Positions 32,587 to 44,030 of a stretch of DNA of 64,000 nt are shown here, piece by piece. A program made the position numbers and the translations under genes. The first letter of the stretch is position 1. Every line of letters begins with the position of its first letter. This DNA is from Thinopyrum elongatum (Eukaryota > Streptophyta > Magnoliopsida > Poales > Poaceae). The notes beneath the pieces are model-generated. The model saw only the letters and a program-made list of their open reading frames with translations, was not told the DNA's origin and made no database searches. The stretch covers positions 238,030,807 through 238,094,806 of the forward strand of contig CM022300.1 of NCBI GenBank assembly GCA_011799875.1. Reading direction: 5' to 3'.

Positions 32587-34242
32587 TGAAAGTGCAACTA
32601 ATCCCCGGGTGGTTTTGGTAATTCATAACAACATATAGCTCATTGAACTAATATCCATTCAAGTTAAATATTTCAGAAAGTTCAATGATTGGCATGGCAT
32701 GGACTAGAGATGTGGACCCCTGAAAATGCTAAGGACAAAGATTGGCAAAAGCTCAAGACTCTTCATTTCTATTTTAGTGATCCAAGATCACATTGAGTCC
32801 ATAGGAAAAGCCAATGCTATTAAAAGCGGATGAGGTGTTGCATAATGGTCTACTAGCTCAAAATGCTTAGTGATATGCTCCAAAGCCCTCAACCACTTTC
32901 TCATTTCCAAATATGTCCAAAACCTAAAGTCAAACTCGGCCCCACCGATTTGATCTATCCGGCGCCACCGAGTTTCTTTGACATAGCCACTGCCAGAAAC
33001 CCTAATCAATTCGGTCTCACCGAAAGGGATCTCGGTCTCACCGAGATGGCAATGCAAACTCTCTGTTTCCCTTCGTAACGTTTTGGTCTTACCAAAATGA
33101 GCGATTGGTCCCACCGAGTTTGCAATGCAAACTCTTTGTTTCCCTTCGTAACATTTTGGTCTTACCGAAATGAGCGATCGGTCCCACTGAGTTTGCCTGA
33201 CCAACTCTCTGTTTTACTCATTGCTGAAATCGGTCCCACCGAGTTCATGCAATCGGTCACACCGAGATGAGGTCTTGCCCTAACCCTAGCACATCGGTCC
33301 CACCGAGTTGATCATATCAGTCCCACTGAGATTCGTAACGTTCACATTTTGAACTAAATCGGTCTCACCGAGTTCTTCTATTCGGTCTGACCGAGTTGGG
33401 TCAAATGTGTGTAACGGTTGGATTTTGTGTGGAGGCTATATATACCCCTCCACCCCCTTCTCTATTAAAGAGAGAGCCATCAGAACGCGCCTACACTTGC
33501 ACTACTCATTTTCTAAGAGAGAACCACCTACTCATGTGTTGAGATCAAGACATTCCAATCCAACCACAAGAATCTTGATCTCTAGCCTTCCCCAAGTTGC
33601 TTTCCACTCAAACCATCTTTCCACCATAGCCAAATCTGTGAGAGAGAGTTGAGTGTTGGGGAGACTATCATTTGAAGCACAAGGGCAAGGAGTTCATCAT
33701 CATCACACCATCTATTATCTTTTGGAGAGTGGTGTCTCCTAGATTGGTTAGGTGTCACTTGGGAGCCTCCGACAAGATTGTGGAGTTGAACCAAGGAGTT
33801 TGTAAGGGCAAGGAGATCGCCTACTTCGTGAAGATCTACCCGAGTGAGGCAAGTCCTTCATGGGCGATGGCCATGGTGGGATAGACAAGGTTGCTTCTTC
33901 GTGGACCCTTCGTGGGTGGAGCCCTCCGTGGACTCGCGCAGCCGTTACCCTTCGTGGGTTGAAGTCTCCATCAACGTGGATGTACGATAGCACCACCTAT
34001 CGGAACCACGGCAAAAATCTCCGTGTCTACATTGTGTTTGCCTTCTCCAAACCCTTACCTTTACCTTCATATGCAATGTTTTACTTTCCGCTGCTACACT
34101 CTTAGAATTGCATGTGTAAGTTGATTGCTTGACTTGTGCTAAGTTGCTAAAATCTGCCAAGACATAAAATTGGGAAAAGGCTAGATTTTTATTTGGTCAA
34201 GTAGTCTAATCACCCCCCTCTAGACCTACTTTCGATCCTACA
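32587..34242 (+). repeat. 5' LTR of element 3
   Basis: 1656 bp, TGAAAGTGCAAC ... TTCGATCCTACA. The 32936-33400 part contains about 14 short near-palindromes TCGGT-N3-ACCGA. A TATATATA box is at 33437-33444. Confidence 0.9.
33437..33444 (+). promoter_or_regulatory. TATA box of element 3 5' LTR
   Basis: GGCTATATATACCCCTCC, preserved in the 3' LTR at 40353-40360. It lies directly downstream of the palindrome cluster. Confidence 0.65.
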
Positions 34243-34244
34243 AG

Positions 34245-34256
34245 TGGTATCAGAGC
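34245..34256 (+). other. Primer-binding site of element 3
   Basis: TGGTATCAGAGC, two bases after the LTR end, complementary to the 3' end of plant initiator tRNA-Met. Confidence 0.85.
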
Positions 34257-34326
34257 TTTGGTCTCCATTTGCCTGGATTTCCATAGCTTTGGTGATCATA
34301 GCCTTGGTTTCACAACCTAGGAGAGT

Positions 34327-36513
34327 ATGGCGTCTAGCAAGGGAAATTACCACCGTTGAGGTCCTTCCTTTGATGGTACTAATTTTGCTAGTTAGAAGCA
34401 GAAGATGAAAATGCATATTCTTGGACATAACCCCGCCGTTTGGGCTATTGTGTGTATTGGTTTGCAAGGTGAATTCTTTGAAGATGGAAGAGAACCGAAT
34501 CGTGAAGCAACCGCAGAAGAATTGAAGATGTTGCAATACAATGCTCAAGCTTGCGATATCCTCTTCAATGGATTGTGCCCCGAAGAATTCAACAAAATCA
34601 GCCGCCTTGAGAATGCAAAGGAAATTTGGGATACTTTGGTTGATATGCATGAAGGTACCGAGTCCGTCAAGGAATCCAAATTGGATGTGCTTCAAAGTCA
34701 ACTTGACAAGTTCAAAATGAAGGATGGTGAAGGAGTCGCTGAAATGTATTCTAGGCTTGCTCTCATCACAAATGAGATTGCCGGCTTAGGAAGTGAAGAG
34801 ATGACAGACAGATTCATCTTCAAGAAGATTCTAAGATCTTTGGATGGAAAATATGATACCATGTGCACCTTGATCCAAATGATGCCCAATTACAAAGATC
34901 TCAAGCCAACGAAAGTCATTGGTAGAATTGTTGCTCATGAGATGTCACTTAAGGATAAGGAATAGCTTCACAACAAGTCTAGTGGTGCTTACAAAGCTTC
35001 ATGTGATGCCCCTACAACATCAAGTGAGAAACAAGTCTTCAATGAAGAATTGAGCCTAATGGTGAAGAACTTCAACAAGTTCTACAAGAGTAGAAGCAAA
35101 GAGAGAAGTTCCAAGTCAAGGTCCTACAATGACAAAAGATCTTCTAGTCGTGAACGAAATTGCTACAATTTTGGAAGACCCGGACACTACTCTAGTGAGT
35201 GTATGGCTCCCTACAAAAGAAGAGAAGACTCACCTAAAAGGAGAAGTAAAATAGATGAATCACCTCCAAGAGAGAGAAGGAGTAGAGATGATCGTTATGA
35301 ACGAAGACCCTCTCGTTGAAGCAAGGATTCGGAAAGGAAGGACAAGTCATCAAAGAGCTACACAAGACAAAGACATCAAGCGCATGTTGGTGAATGGGTA
35401 TCCGGTTCCGACTCCGACCACTACTCTGAGAGAAGTTATCACTCCGACTCCGAACATACCCAAGATGAAGGTGTTGCCGGTCTTGCACTTGTGTCATCCA
35501 ACTCCTACGACATATTCGACTCACCAAATGAAGGGATTGGAAGATGCTTCATGGCTAAAGGCCCCAAGGTATCACACCCCGAGTATGTTGATTTCAATAG
35601 TGATGAAGATGATTTGCTAGGTGATGATGATTTACTTGTTGACAACACTAGTGATGAAAACTATGATGAAATTGCTATTAATCATGCTAATCAAGATGAA
35701 ATGAATGACAATGATAAGAAGGAGATTGAGCGTCTAACTAAAGAACTGAACACTCTTAAGTTAGCTCATGAAACTACCTTAGAGGATCATCGAGAGCTTT
35801 TAAAGACTCATGAGAAGCTACGCTTTGAAAAGCTCAATCTAGAGCAAGAGCATGGGTTCTTAAAGGCAATCAATGATGATCTTCGTAAGAAAAGTTCTTC
35901 TTACATTGCCAAGCATTTACTCTTGTCTACTTACATGCCACAAGTAAAATCTAGCAACAAGAGCAAGAAAGATTCTTCTTCTAGTAGTAACAATAATCAT
36001 GTTAAATCCAATATTGTTGCTTCTAGTAGTTCTCTTGATTCCACTAATGATTCTCTTAGCCAAGTTACACTTGAGCAAGAAAATAGCTTATTGAAGGGAA
36101 TTATAGAGAAAGGTGTTTACAAAAGCCTTGCCGGAAGTAAGCAATTTGAGGAAATTGTACGCAAGTAAGGAAGGCACCGGAAGAATCAAGGTGTTTGTTT
36201 TGAACGCAAGTTCAATGCCAATGGAGTTGAGTGGGAAGAAGATCAATACCCCAAGACGAAGTTTGTTCCTCAACAAGAGAAGAATGGTCCCACTTCTTTC
36301 GAGGGAACACAAGCTCAAGATGATCTTCCACCACAAGACCACAAGCTAATAGGCGAGGACAAGCTTCAAGAAGAGATTGATTCATTTGAAGAAGCTCCAA
36401 AGGCCTTGGTCAAGTGGGTTCCCAAGACTACATCAAGTTCTACTTCATCAAGTATGACTACAACTCCAAGGATTCCCATCAAGTTGATGTGGGTCCCAAA
36501 GAAGAAGAACTAA
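34327..36513 (+). pseudogene. Element 3 gag (UBN2-type) with coiled-coil tail
   Basis: Copia-type Gag. The first ATG (34327, MASSKGNYHR) is followed by TGA and TAG in frame before KQKMKMHILG. The open part then covers the UBN2-like Gag core (34405-34965: ACDILFNGLCPEEFNKI, AKEIWDTLVDMHEGTESVK, EMYSRLALITNEIAGLG). An SR-rich linker follows, then a zinc knuckle at about 35160 (CYNFGRPGHYSSEC) that lacks the second Cys. Another frame carries a long coiled-coil tail (35491-36168, NDNDKKEIERLTKELNTLKL). A final piece (about 36170-36513) ends WVPKKKN and stop. Two early stops plus at least two frameshifts make it inactive. The knuckle loss would impair nucleic-acid binding. Confidence 0.85.
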
Positions 36514-37290
36514 AGAGTTCTTGAGGGTGACTCCGCCAACATACTTCACTCATATTCATTTTGGCAAGGACAAGTGCAATCAACTTTCACTTCTTGCACT
36601 AGTTCAAGGAGTCACAAACCCTCTTGTTGGTAAGACAAGGGACAAGGTAACCTAATGCTTTCATGGACAACATCATATGTGTATTTCACTCTATGTCTAT
36701 GGATATCCGTGTATGTTCCTTGTGGGACTAACCCATGTAGGTATTGAAAGTGCAACTCACTCAAATGGATTGCTCCAAATGATCTACATCAACATTGAGC
36801 ATCTACATCTTCAACACCAACATGAAGTCATCATCGACAAAACCCAAGGTTAGTTCATCCCTCTTAGGGGGGGATATCATATCTAGGGGGAGCTTTGCTC
36901 TAAGAATTGAGCTAAAGCAACTCTAATGGTGTGAACACATCAATGCTTAATGTAAAAGTGGTAACCCCACTTGTGCTTAAACGATGAGTATGACCTATGA
37001 TCAAATGTTCTCATTTGACTCCTAAGTCAATATACTCATATATAGATGACCTAGTCATCGCCAATTGCTTGATAGATGCTAGAGTGTTTGTGCATGTTTT
37101 GCCACGTATTTCATTTGCTATCTTATTGTGTGAGCATGTTGGTTGCATATTTTCTCCATTCGAGGACATCCATTTGTTGCTTTGATTGTTTTATTTCTTT
37201 TCTTTTTGCCAAATGGATGGACAAGAATGCCTAAGAACTCCCTCTAGCTATCTATGCTTTTCTTGTCTCAAACTCTATTCATGCTACATC
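36514..37290 (+). other. Element 3 internal DNA without pol
   Basis: No gene. The site where protease, integrase and RT would normally follow gag holds only AT-rich non-coding DNA. Confidence 0.6.
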
Positions 37291-38255
37291 ACAAAGTTCG
37301 AATAAGTCGAATTCGGACCCTCCGGGTGAGGAGCACTCGGAGCCACCGATCTGTCAAGGGCTTAAACTTCCAAAACCTCTTAATGGCTTTCGGTCTGACC
37401 GATTCATTCTTTTTCGGTCTCACCAAAATCATTGAGCTGATCTAGGTTTTCACCTTGGTGCAACCGATTAGAACTGTTCAGTCTCACCGAGTTGCAGTAA
37501 ATGCTTGCGATTCTGCATCTCGGTGCCACCGAGTCGTTCCACTCAGTCACACCGACAGTGACTGGGTATATATACCGTGGGTTAAAATTTGGAAATTACT
37601 CCAAACTGCTCGACCGCGCCTGCCCAGTTCTGCCGTCCCATTGGTCTATGGATCGTCGCCGTGATCGCCAGCGTCCTCCTACTGCTAGTCTCCGCCACTG
37701 TCAATGGAAATCTCCACCGCCGTTGTCGCCGTAGCGAGTTTGTCGCCAAGTTAGGGTACGGACTCGATCTCTTTGTGCTTTCTTTAACTCCGATTCTTGC
37801 ACAAAGAACAATGCCAAGTTTCTTGCCATGATTGAGATAAATCTATCCACCGAAAACTTCCTCTAGAATAGATTTGATGCAAAAACGTAGGGTTAGGTTT
37901 CTGCCGAACTCATCTCTGACCGACCGATCTAAAAATTTCGGTCTCACCGATTTGGCCCATGCCATTGCACATGTACAACTCGGTCTGACCGAAGTGTACG
38001 AATTGGTGTGACCGAGTTCACTTTCTCTATGAAACCCTAGCATCTCGGAGTCACCGAACTACATTTCAGTCTGACCGAAACTATATGTTTAGACTCTAAG
38101 TGTGCTTTGGTGTCACCGAGTTTGTCATATCGGTAGATCCGAAATGCTTTCTGCAGAAAACTAAAGTTAAATTTTTGTCTCAATGTTTTTGCAAAAATAG
38201 CTGTGCTTTGTGATGCTCATCTACTCTACCTATACCTATCTATTTCACAGGGTCA
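37291..38255 (+). promoter_or_regulatory. Element 3 internal promoter-like segment with TCGGT/ACCGA palindromes
   Basis: Contains about 14 TCGGT-N3-ACCGA type motifs and a TATATATA box (37567-37574), mirroring the LTR arrangement. A leader with an ATG (37649, MDRRRDRQRPPT) follows, then an intron-like stretch ending in TATTTCACAG just before the second ORF. I read it as a candidate internal promoter plus first exon and intron for that ORF. Confidence 0.4.
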
Positions 38256-38986
38256 ATGCCAGAGAAGTTCAAGGTGATGAGTTTAATTGTTGAAACTGTG
38301 AAGAGAACTGCTGCAGATCAAAAAAGATCATGTGGATATGCCCCTCACATTCAGATGCTAATCAACTCCAAGATGGGGATAGGGACATATCTTCTTGACT
38401 TCCCCTGAGGCCAGACTTTGAGGATAACGAGGTTGTCATGGATGCAGCACATTCTACTTCAGTAGAGGCTTAGGAGAAGCAAGAGAAAGCAAAGGCTGCA
38501 AAGACTTCAACAATGCCAGATGCTTCAGGTGTCAATCTCAAGACCAAGCAAGATCAACTCAGTTATCTGCTTGAGGCAACCGTGAGAATAGAGAAAGTAC
38601 TGGCCACCCTGACTTGAAATCAAGAGAGCCTTGAGAGGATCTTTGAGACCAAACTTCATGATTTAGATGTGAAGGTCACCGAGATTCAAACCACTGTTGA
38701 GAAGCTCCAGGAAGAGGTTGAAGACAGGAATGACAGACCTACCACCAACACTTTTTAGCATGTGCCAAGGGCACAGAGGTCTTCAGTAGTGCCAGTAGTC
38801 AGTGACACAAGGACTACACTCTTAGAACCTGGAGCAACTGCCACTATTGTACCTCCAATCTCAACTCCTCCAGCTCCTCAGACATCAGCAGAAGGTTTTG
38901 CAGACGGACTCCTCTCCACGCCATCTACGCACACCGGAGCAACCAGCCAGAAGACCACTTCAGGAGCTCCCGGAGATCATGCCTAG
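38256..38986 (+). pseudogene. Element 3 second ORF, coiled coil, unknown function
   Basis: Starts MPEKFKVMSLIVETVK at 38256 just after an acceptor-like CACAG. It covers CGYAPHIQMLINSKMG, a frame slip near 38402, then PDFEDNEVVMDAAHSTSVEA. A TAG and a TGA interrupt a coiled-coil part (TKQDQLSYLLEATVRIEKV, FETKLHDLDVKVTEIQTTVE). A Pro/Thr/Ala-rich tail ends at 38986. There is no known catalytic motif. Position near the 3' LTR resembles the env-like slot of SIRE elements, but no membrane segment is seen. The damage makes it a pseudogene. Confidence 0.6.
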
Positions 38987-39503
38987 AGTGCCGCATAGCA
39001 CTATGCATTTTCAAACTTTTTGGTAACTTGTTGCCAAAGGGGGAGAAAGTTTATAGATCATTAGGCTTCGAGAGAGAGAGCAATTTGCCATTTGTTGCCT
39101 CTCTTAATACTTGCTACTTGATTGTTTGATTGCTACTATTTGTGCTTATGTGTGAGATACTCTTATGATCATGTGTTTGATCATATTATGCTTCATTGTG
39201 TGCTTGAATGATGATATCTGAATACTTGTGTATGATCAATCATGCTTCCCTTGGTGATGAGTGCATGTTGTTTAATTCTATCATTTTGAACGCTCCACCA
39301 AGATGTATGTGACATGGAAGAGTGTCCCATGATCCTAATCGATTGTGCATTTGCATTCAAAAGAAAATTTTAAATAATGCACAAATTTAGGGGGAGCTCC
39401 TACTTATCACATACTTCTCAAAGTGACCATGTATTTCCTTCATATTATCATTTGTCAAAGCTTTGATCTATACGTTGTCATCAATTACCAAAAAGTGGGA
39501 GAT
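38987..39503 (+). other. Element 3 3' non-coding region and polypurine tract
   Basis: No gene. It ends in AAAAGTGGGAGAT (39491-39503), the polypurine tract before the LTR. Confidence 0.6.
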
Positions 39504-40952
39504 TGAAAGTGCAACTAATCCCCGGGTGCTTTTGGTAATTCATAACAACATATAGCTCATTGAACTAATATCCATTCAAGTTAAATATTTCAGAAAGTTC
39601 AATGATTGGCATGGCATGGACAAGAGATGTGGACCCCTCAAAATGCTAAGGACAAAGATTGGCAAAAGCTCAAGACTCTTCATTTCTATTTTAGTCATCC
39701 AAGATCACATTGAGTCCATAGGAAAAGCCAATACTATTAAAAGGGGATGAGGTGTTGCATAATGGTCTACTTGCTCAAAATGCTTAGTGATATGCTCCAA
39801 AGTCCTCAACTACTTTCTCATTTCCAAATATGTCCAAAACCTAAAGTCAAACTCGGCCCCACCGATTTGATCTATCCGGCGCCACCGAGTTTCTTTGACA
39901 TAGCCACTGCCAGAAACCCTAATCAATTTGGTCTCACCGATAGGGATCTCGGTCTCACCGAGATGGCAATGCAAACTCTTTGTTTCCCTTCGTAACGTTT
40001 CGGTCTTACCGAAATGAGCGATCGGTCCCATCGAGTTCGCAATGCAAACTCTCTATTTCCCTTCGTAACATTTTGGTCTTACCGAAATGAGCGATCGGTC
40101 CCACCGAGTTTTCCTGACCAACTCTCTGTTTAACTCATTGTTGAAATCGGTCCCACCGAGTTCATGCAATCGGTCACACCAAGATGAGGTATTGCCCTAA
40201 CCCTAGCACATCGGTCCACCGAGTTGATCATATCGGTCCCATCGAGATTCCTAATGTTCACATTTTGAACTAAATCAGTCTCACCGAGTTCTTCTATTCG
40301 GCCTGACCGAGTTGGGTCAAATGTGTGTAATGGTTGGATTTTGTGTGGAGGCTATATATACCCCTCCACCCCCTTCTCTATTAAAGTGAGAGCCATCAGA
40401 ACGCGCCTACACTTCCACTACTCATTTTCTAAGAGAGAACCACCTACTCATGTGTTGAGATCAAGACATTCCAATCCAACCACAAGAATCTTGATCTCTA
40501 GCCTTCCCCAAGTTGCTTTCCACTCAAACCATCTTTCCACCATAGCCAAATCTGTGAGAGAGAGTTGAGTGTTGGGGAGACTATCATTTGAAGCACAAGA
40601 GCAAGGAGTTCATCATCATCACACCATCTATTACCTTTTGGAGAGTGGTGTCTCCTAGATTGGTTAGGTGTCACTTGGGAGCCTCCGACAAGATTGTGGA
40701 GTTGAACCAAGGAGTTTGTAAGGGCAAGGAGATCGCCTACTTCGTGAAGATCTACCCGAGTGAGGCAAGTCCTTCGTGGGCAATGGCCATGGTGGGATAG
40801 ACAAAGTTGCTTCTTCGTGGACCGTTCGTGGGTGGAGCCCTCCGTGGACTCGCGTAGCCGTTACCCTTCGTGGGTTGAAGTCTCCATCAACATGGATGTA
40901 CGATAGCACCACCTATTGGAACCACGCCTCTAGACCTACTTTCGATCCTACA
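39504..40952 (+). repeat. 3' LTR of element 3 with internal deletion
   Basis: 1449 bp. It matches the 5' LTR except that a 206-bp block equivalent to 34011-34216 is missing between CCACG and CCTCTAG near 40927. It has the same TATA box (40353-40360) and palindromes. Confidence 0.9.
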
Positions 40953-41240
40953 CTCGTACATAGACTCTTTCTGAAAATATGATGGATTGTGATTGTTTCA
41001 ATGATTGAAAACATAGTTTGTTAGTTTCCAATGAAGTTTATGTTCCATACTTTAGCATGTGAATGAATTGTTACTCTGGCATGAGAAGTTTTATGATGAT
41101 ATATTGCCGTTATGTTAATGACCATGATGATTTCATGTCCGTATTTTAATTTTTATTGACACCTCTATCTCTAAACATATGGTCATGATTATCGATATCG
41201 GCTTTCTCTTGAGGACAAGCAGGTCTAAGCTTGGGGGAGT
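40953..41240 (+). other. Element A 3' non-coding region, right part, with polypurine tract
   Basis: Resumes after element 3 with the CTCGT duplication. Ends in the tract GCTTGGGGGAGT (41229-41240) before the LTR. Confidence 0.7.
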
Positions 41241-42258
41241 TGATAGGTCCATTTTGCATCATGTTTTCATGTTGATATTTATTGCATTATGGACTGTTAT
41301 TTCACTTTATGATACAATTATTGTGCCTTTTCTCTCTTATTTTGCAAGAATTATATGAAGAGGGAGATTGCCGACAGCTGGAATTTTGGACCACAAAGAG
41401 CTATATCGGAGGCAACTTTTCTGAACATCTCCAAATGGGCTAAAACTTGACAGAGAATTATTTTGGAATATATTAAAAATATTGGTGAAAGAAATACCCG
41501 AGGGGGACCCACCAGGCAGCCACAAGCCTGGGGGGCGCGCCCTACCCCCTGGGCGTGCTCCCTGAGCTTGTGGTGAGCCTGGCAGGCCTCCAGGGCCCAT
41601 CTTCTGGTATATAACCCCATTTACCCTAGAAAAAAAAATCAAGAGAGAGCTCTCGAGACGAAGCGCCGCCGTCTCGAGGCGGAACCTGGGTAGGAGCACT
41701 TTTGCTCTCTGGTGGAGCGATTCCGCCGGGGAAACTTCCCTCTGGGAGGGGGAAATCGGAGCCATCGTCATCACCAATGATCCTCTCATCGTGGGAGGAT
41801 CAATCTTCATCAACATCTTCACCAGCACCCTCTCATATCAAACCCTAGTTCATCTCTTGTATTCAATCTTTGTATCAAAACCTCATATTGGTACCTGTGG
41901 TTTGTTAGTAGTGTTGATTACATCTTCTAGTTGATGCTAGTTGGTTTATTTGGTGGAAGATTATATGTTCAGATCCATTATGCTATTCAATACCCCTCTG
42001 GTCTTGAGCATTCATATGATTTGTGAGTAGTTGCTTTTATTCTTGAGGACATGGGAGAAGTCTTGTCATAAGTAATCATGTGAATTTTTTATTTGTTCGA
42101 TATTTTGATGATGTGTATGTTGTGATTCCCTTAGTGGTGTTATGTGAACGTCGACTACATGACACTTCACCGTCTTTTGGCCTAAGGGAATGCATTGTGG
42201 AGTACTAATTAGATGATGGGTTGCTAGAGTGATAGAAGCTTAAACCCTAGTTTATGCG
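41241..42258 (+). repeat. 3' LTR of element A, left part
   Basis: Starts TGATAGGTCCATTTTGCATC, with a TATATAAC box near 41608. It is interrupted at 42259 by LTR C right after TTTATGCG. The equivalent position in the 5' LTR continues TTTATGCGATATTCC. The rest of this LTR is not found in the window. Confidence 0.85.
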
Positions 42259-42803
42259 TGATACGTCTCCAATGTATCTATAATTTTTTATTGTTCCATG
42301 CTATTATATTATCAATCTAGGATGTTTTATATACATTTACAAGCAACTTTATATCATTTTTTGGGACAAACCTACAAACTTAGTGCCCAGTGTCAGTTGC
42401 TGTTTTTTCCTTGCTTTTGACTTTATAGAATATCAGCACCAAACGAAGTCCAAATGCCACAAAACTTTCTGGAGATTTTTTTCTGGCAATAAGAGACCCT
42501 GGAAGCCTCGGGAAGGAACGAGAAGACGAAGGAGGGGCCCACTAGGCACCAGGGCGCGCCCTATGGGTAGTGGGGCCCACAAGACTCCATTTGACCTACC
42601 TCCGCCTCTATAAATACCCTAAAATCAGAAAACCTACAAGGGAGTCCACGAAATACTTTTTCTGCCGCCGCAAGCCTCTGTTCTTGAGAGATCCCATCTG
42701 GGGACCCTTTCTGGCACTCTACCGGAGGGGGAAACGATCACGGAGGGGTTCATCATCCTTACTACCCCTCCGATGATGCGTGAGTAGTTTACCATGGACC
42801 TAT
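42259..42803 (+). repeat. LTR C (B-like Gypsy LTR), interrupted by CACTA D
   Basis: Starts TGATACGTCTCCAATGTATC and is homologous to LTR B, including the CCGCCTCTATAAATA box (42601-42615). It probably inserted with a target duplication ATGCG (42254-42258); the partner is not seen. It stops at 42803 where CACTA D begins. Confidence 0.75.
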
Positions 42804-43289
42804 CACTACAAAAAAAGACACATCCGTGACATTTTGGCCCGAACGAAATTTTTTTCTGTCATGCTTATGACACTTCTATGATGATAATTGTGACAAAAGC
42901 ATGTATCATCGTAGATGTGGTGGGCTCCTACTTCTATGACAAAAAATCATGACAGAAAATGGGCTTTTCATCCTCGGCGGGCCGGAAACGCACCTGCATG
43001 AAATTCTTTGGGTCGTCCATGACGGAAAAAATCGTGGTAGAAGCGAGGGCGAGGAAAATTTTGGGGAGTTCCCGGTTATGGTGGATGGTCGGGGCTGAGC
43101 AATGCACGGAGGGATTGCATGTTTCTGTTGTACAAGTACGCGCGTGTGTGCGAGGCGTTGGGCTCTAACTGAACCCAAGCGAGGCATTCGCTTACTGAAC
43201 CCGAGCGATTGCACTAGCTACGCGCGTTACTGAACCCGAGCGATCGATCGCTGCTGTTGCTGCTTACTAAAGCCGATCGAACCTGCTGC

Positions 43290-44030
43290 CTCTTGATGAA
43301 CAGTGAACGTGGGGGTTGGTTGAACGAGTCGAGACGTACGTGGTTGGGGTTGGATGAACAGTTCACGGTGGGGGTTGGATGAACAGGACCCCGTGGTAGT
43401 AGTAGTAGGCCATTGCCGTTGGATGAACAGGACCCCGAGAAGAGGCCGCCACAGCCGAGCTGGTTGGGGGTGGATGAACAGGACCCTGATGAGGGCTGGT
43501 TGAACAGTAGCCGGTGGAGGGCTGGATGAACAGTAGCTGGTGGAGGCAGGAGGAAGCCACGGTGGATGAACAGTGTAGGTGGAGGCTGAAGGAAGTCGAC
43601 GGTGGGTGAACAGTAGCCCGTGGAGTCCCGTTTTGCGGTACACCACACCCCTTCGATGAACAGGACCCCCGTTTCGACCGTAGCGCTCCAACACAAGTCT
43701 GTTTCCTCCGTTTTGCAGTACGCCACACCCCTCCTGATGAACAGGACCCCCGTTTCGACCGTAGTGCTCCAACACAAGTCCTTTCCTTTGTACTGCGGTA
43801 CGCCACACCCCTCCCGATGAACGGGATGCCGTTTCGACCATAGCCGGTCAAACTGAAGGCTGTTTCCTCCGTACTGCGATATGCCAGACCCCGTTTTGGC
43901 TGTTCCGTCCAAGCCGGTTGGTTCCCATTGAACAGGACGCATTTCGACCCAGCCTGTTGCCTCCCGATGAACAGGACGTTGTTTCTCCGTTCTGACCCAG
44001 CCGGTTGGCTGCCCGATGAACAGGACGCCG
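43290..44030 (+). repeat. Interspersed GATGAACAG array
   Basis: About 15 copies of (G)ATGAACAGKA, mostly followed by CCCC or GCC, at irregular spacing of 25-110 bp. On the minus strand they suppress stop codons and create long spurious frames. Confidence 0.8.

Larger units (their letters stand above)
32587..40952 (+). mobile_element. Non-autonomous Copia/SIRE-like retrotransposon (element 3), 8.4 kb
   Basis: A complete element with a perfect 5-bp target duplication CTCGT (32582-32586 and 40953-40957). It has a 1656-bp 5' LTR, a primer-binding site TGGTATCAGAGC (initiator tRNA-Met), a decayed Gag, no protease, integrase, RT or RNase H, a second short coding region near the 3' end, a polypurine tract and a 1449-bp 3' LTR. 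In the first 350 bp the LTRs differ at 9 sites by eye (about 2.6 percent), so it is young compared with element A. Family resemblance is to the large SIRE/Maximus-type Copia elements of Triticeae; this name is from memory. Confidence 0.85.
15022..42258 (+). mobile_element. Gypsy element A (Athila-like), nested and degenerate
   Basis: The order is: 5' LTR (15022-16146 plus 25997-26392), gag/pol (26499-31222), long 3' non-coding region (31223-32586 plus 40953-41240), 3' LTR (41241-42258, then broken by LTR C). Element 2 sits in the 5' LTR and element 3 in the 3' non-coding region. The primer-binding site (26404-26421) resembles the GCGCCGTTGCCGGGGA tRNA-Asp-type site that I associate with Athila-like elements. 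Coding regions carry many stops, frameshifts and lost catalytic residues, so the copy is dead and older than its two inserts. Confidence 0.8.

Noticed and set aside
32936..33400. CRISPR-like array
   Set aside because: Repeats are short palindromes at irregular spacing in a plant LTR, without uniform spacers or cas genes.
33407..34000. Short frames duplicated at 33407-33996 and 40323-40912
   Set aside because: They are the same LTR leader in both LTRs, not genes.
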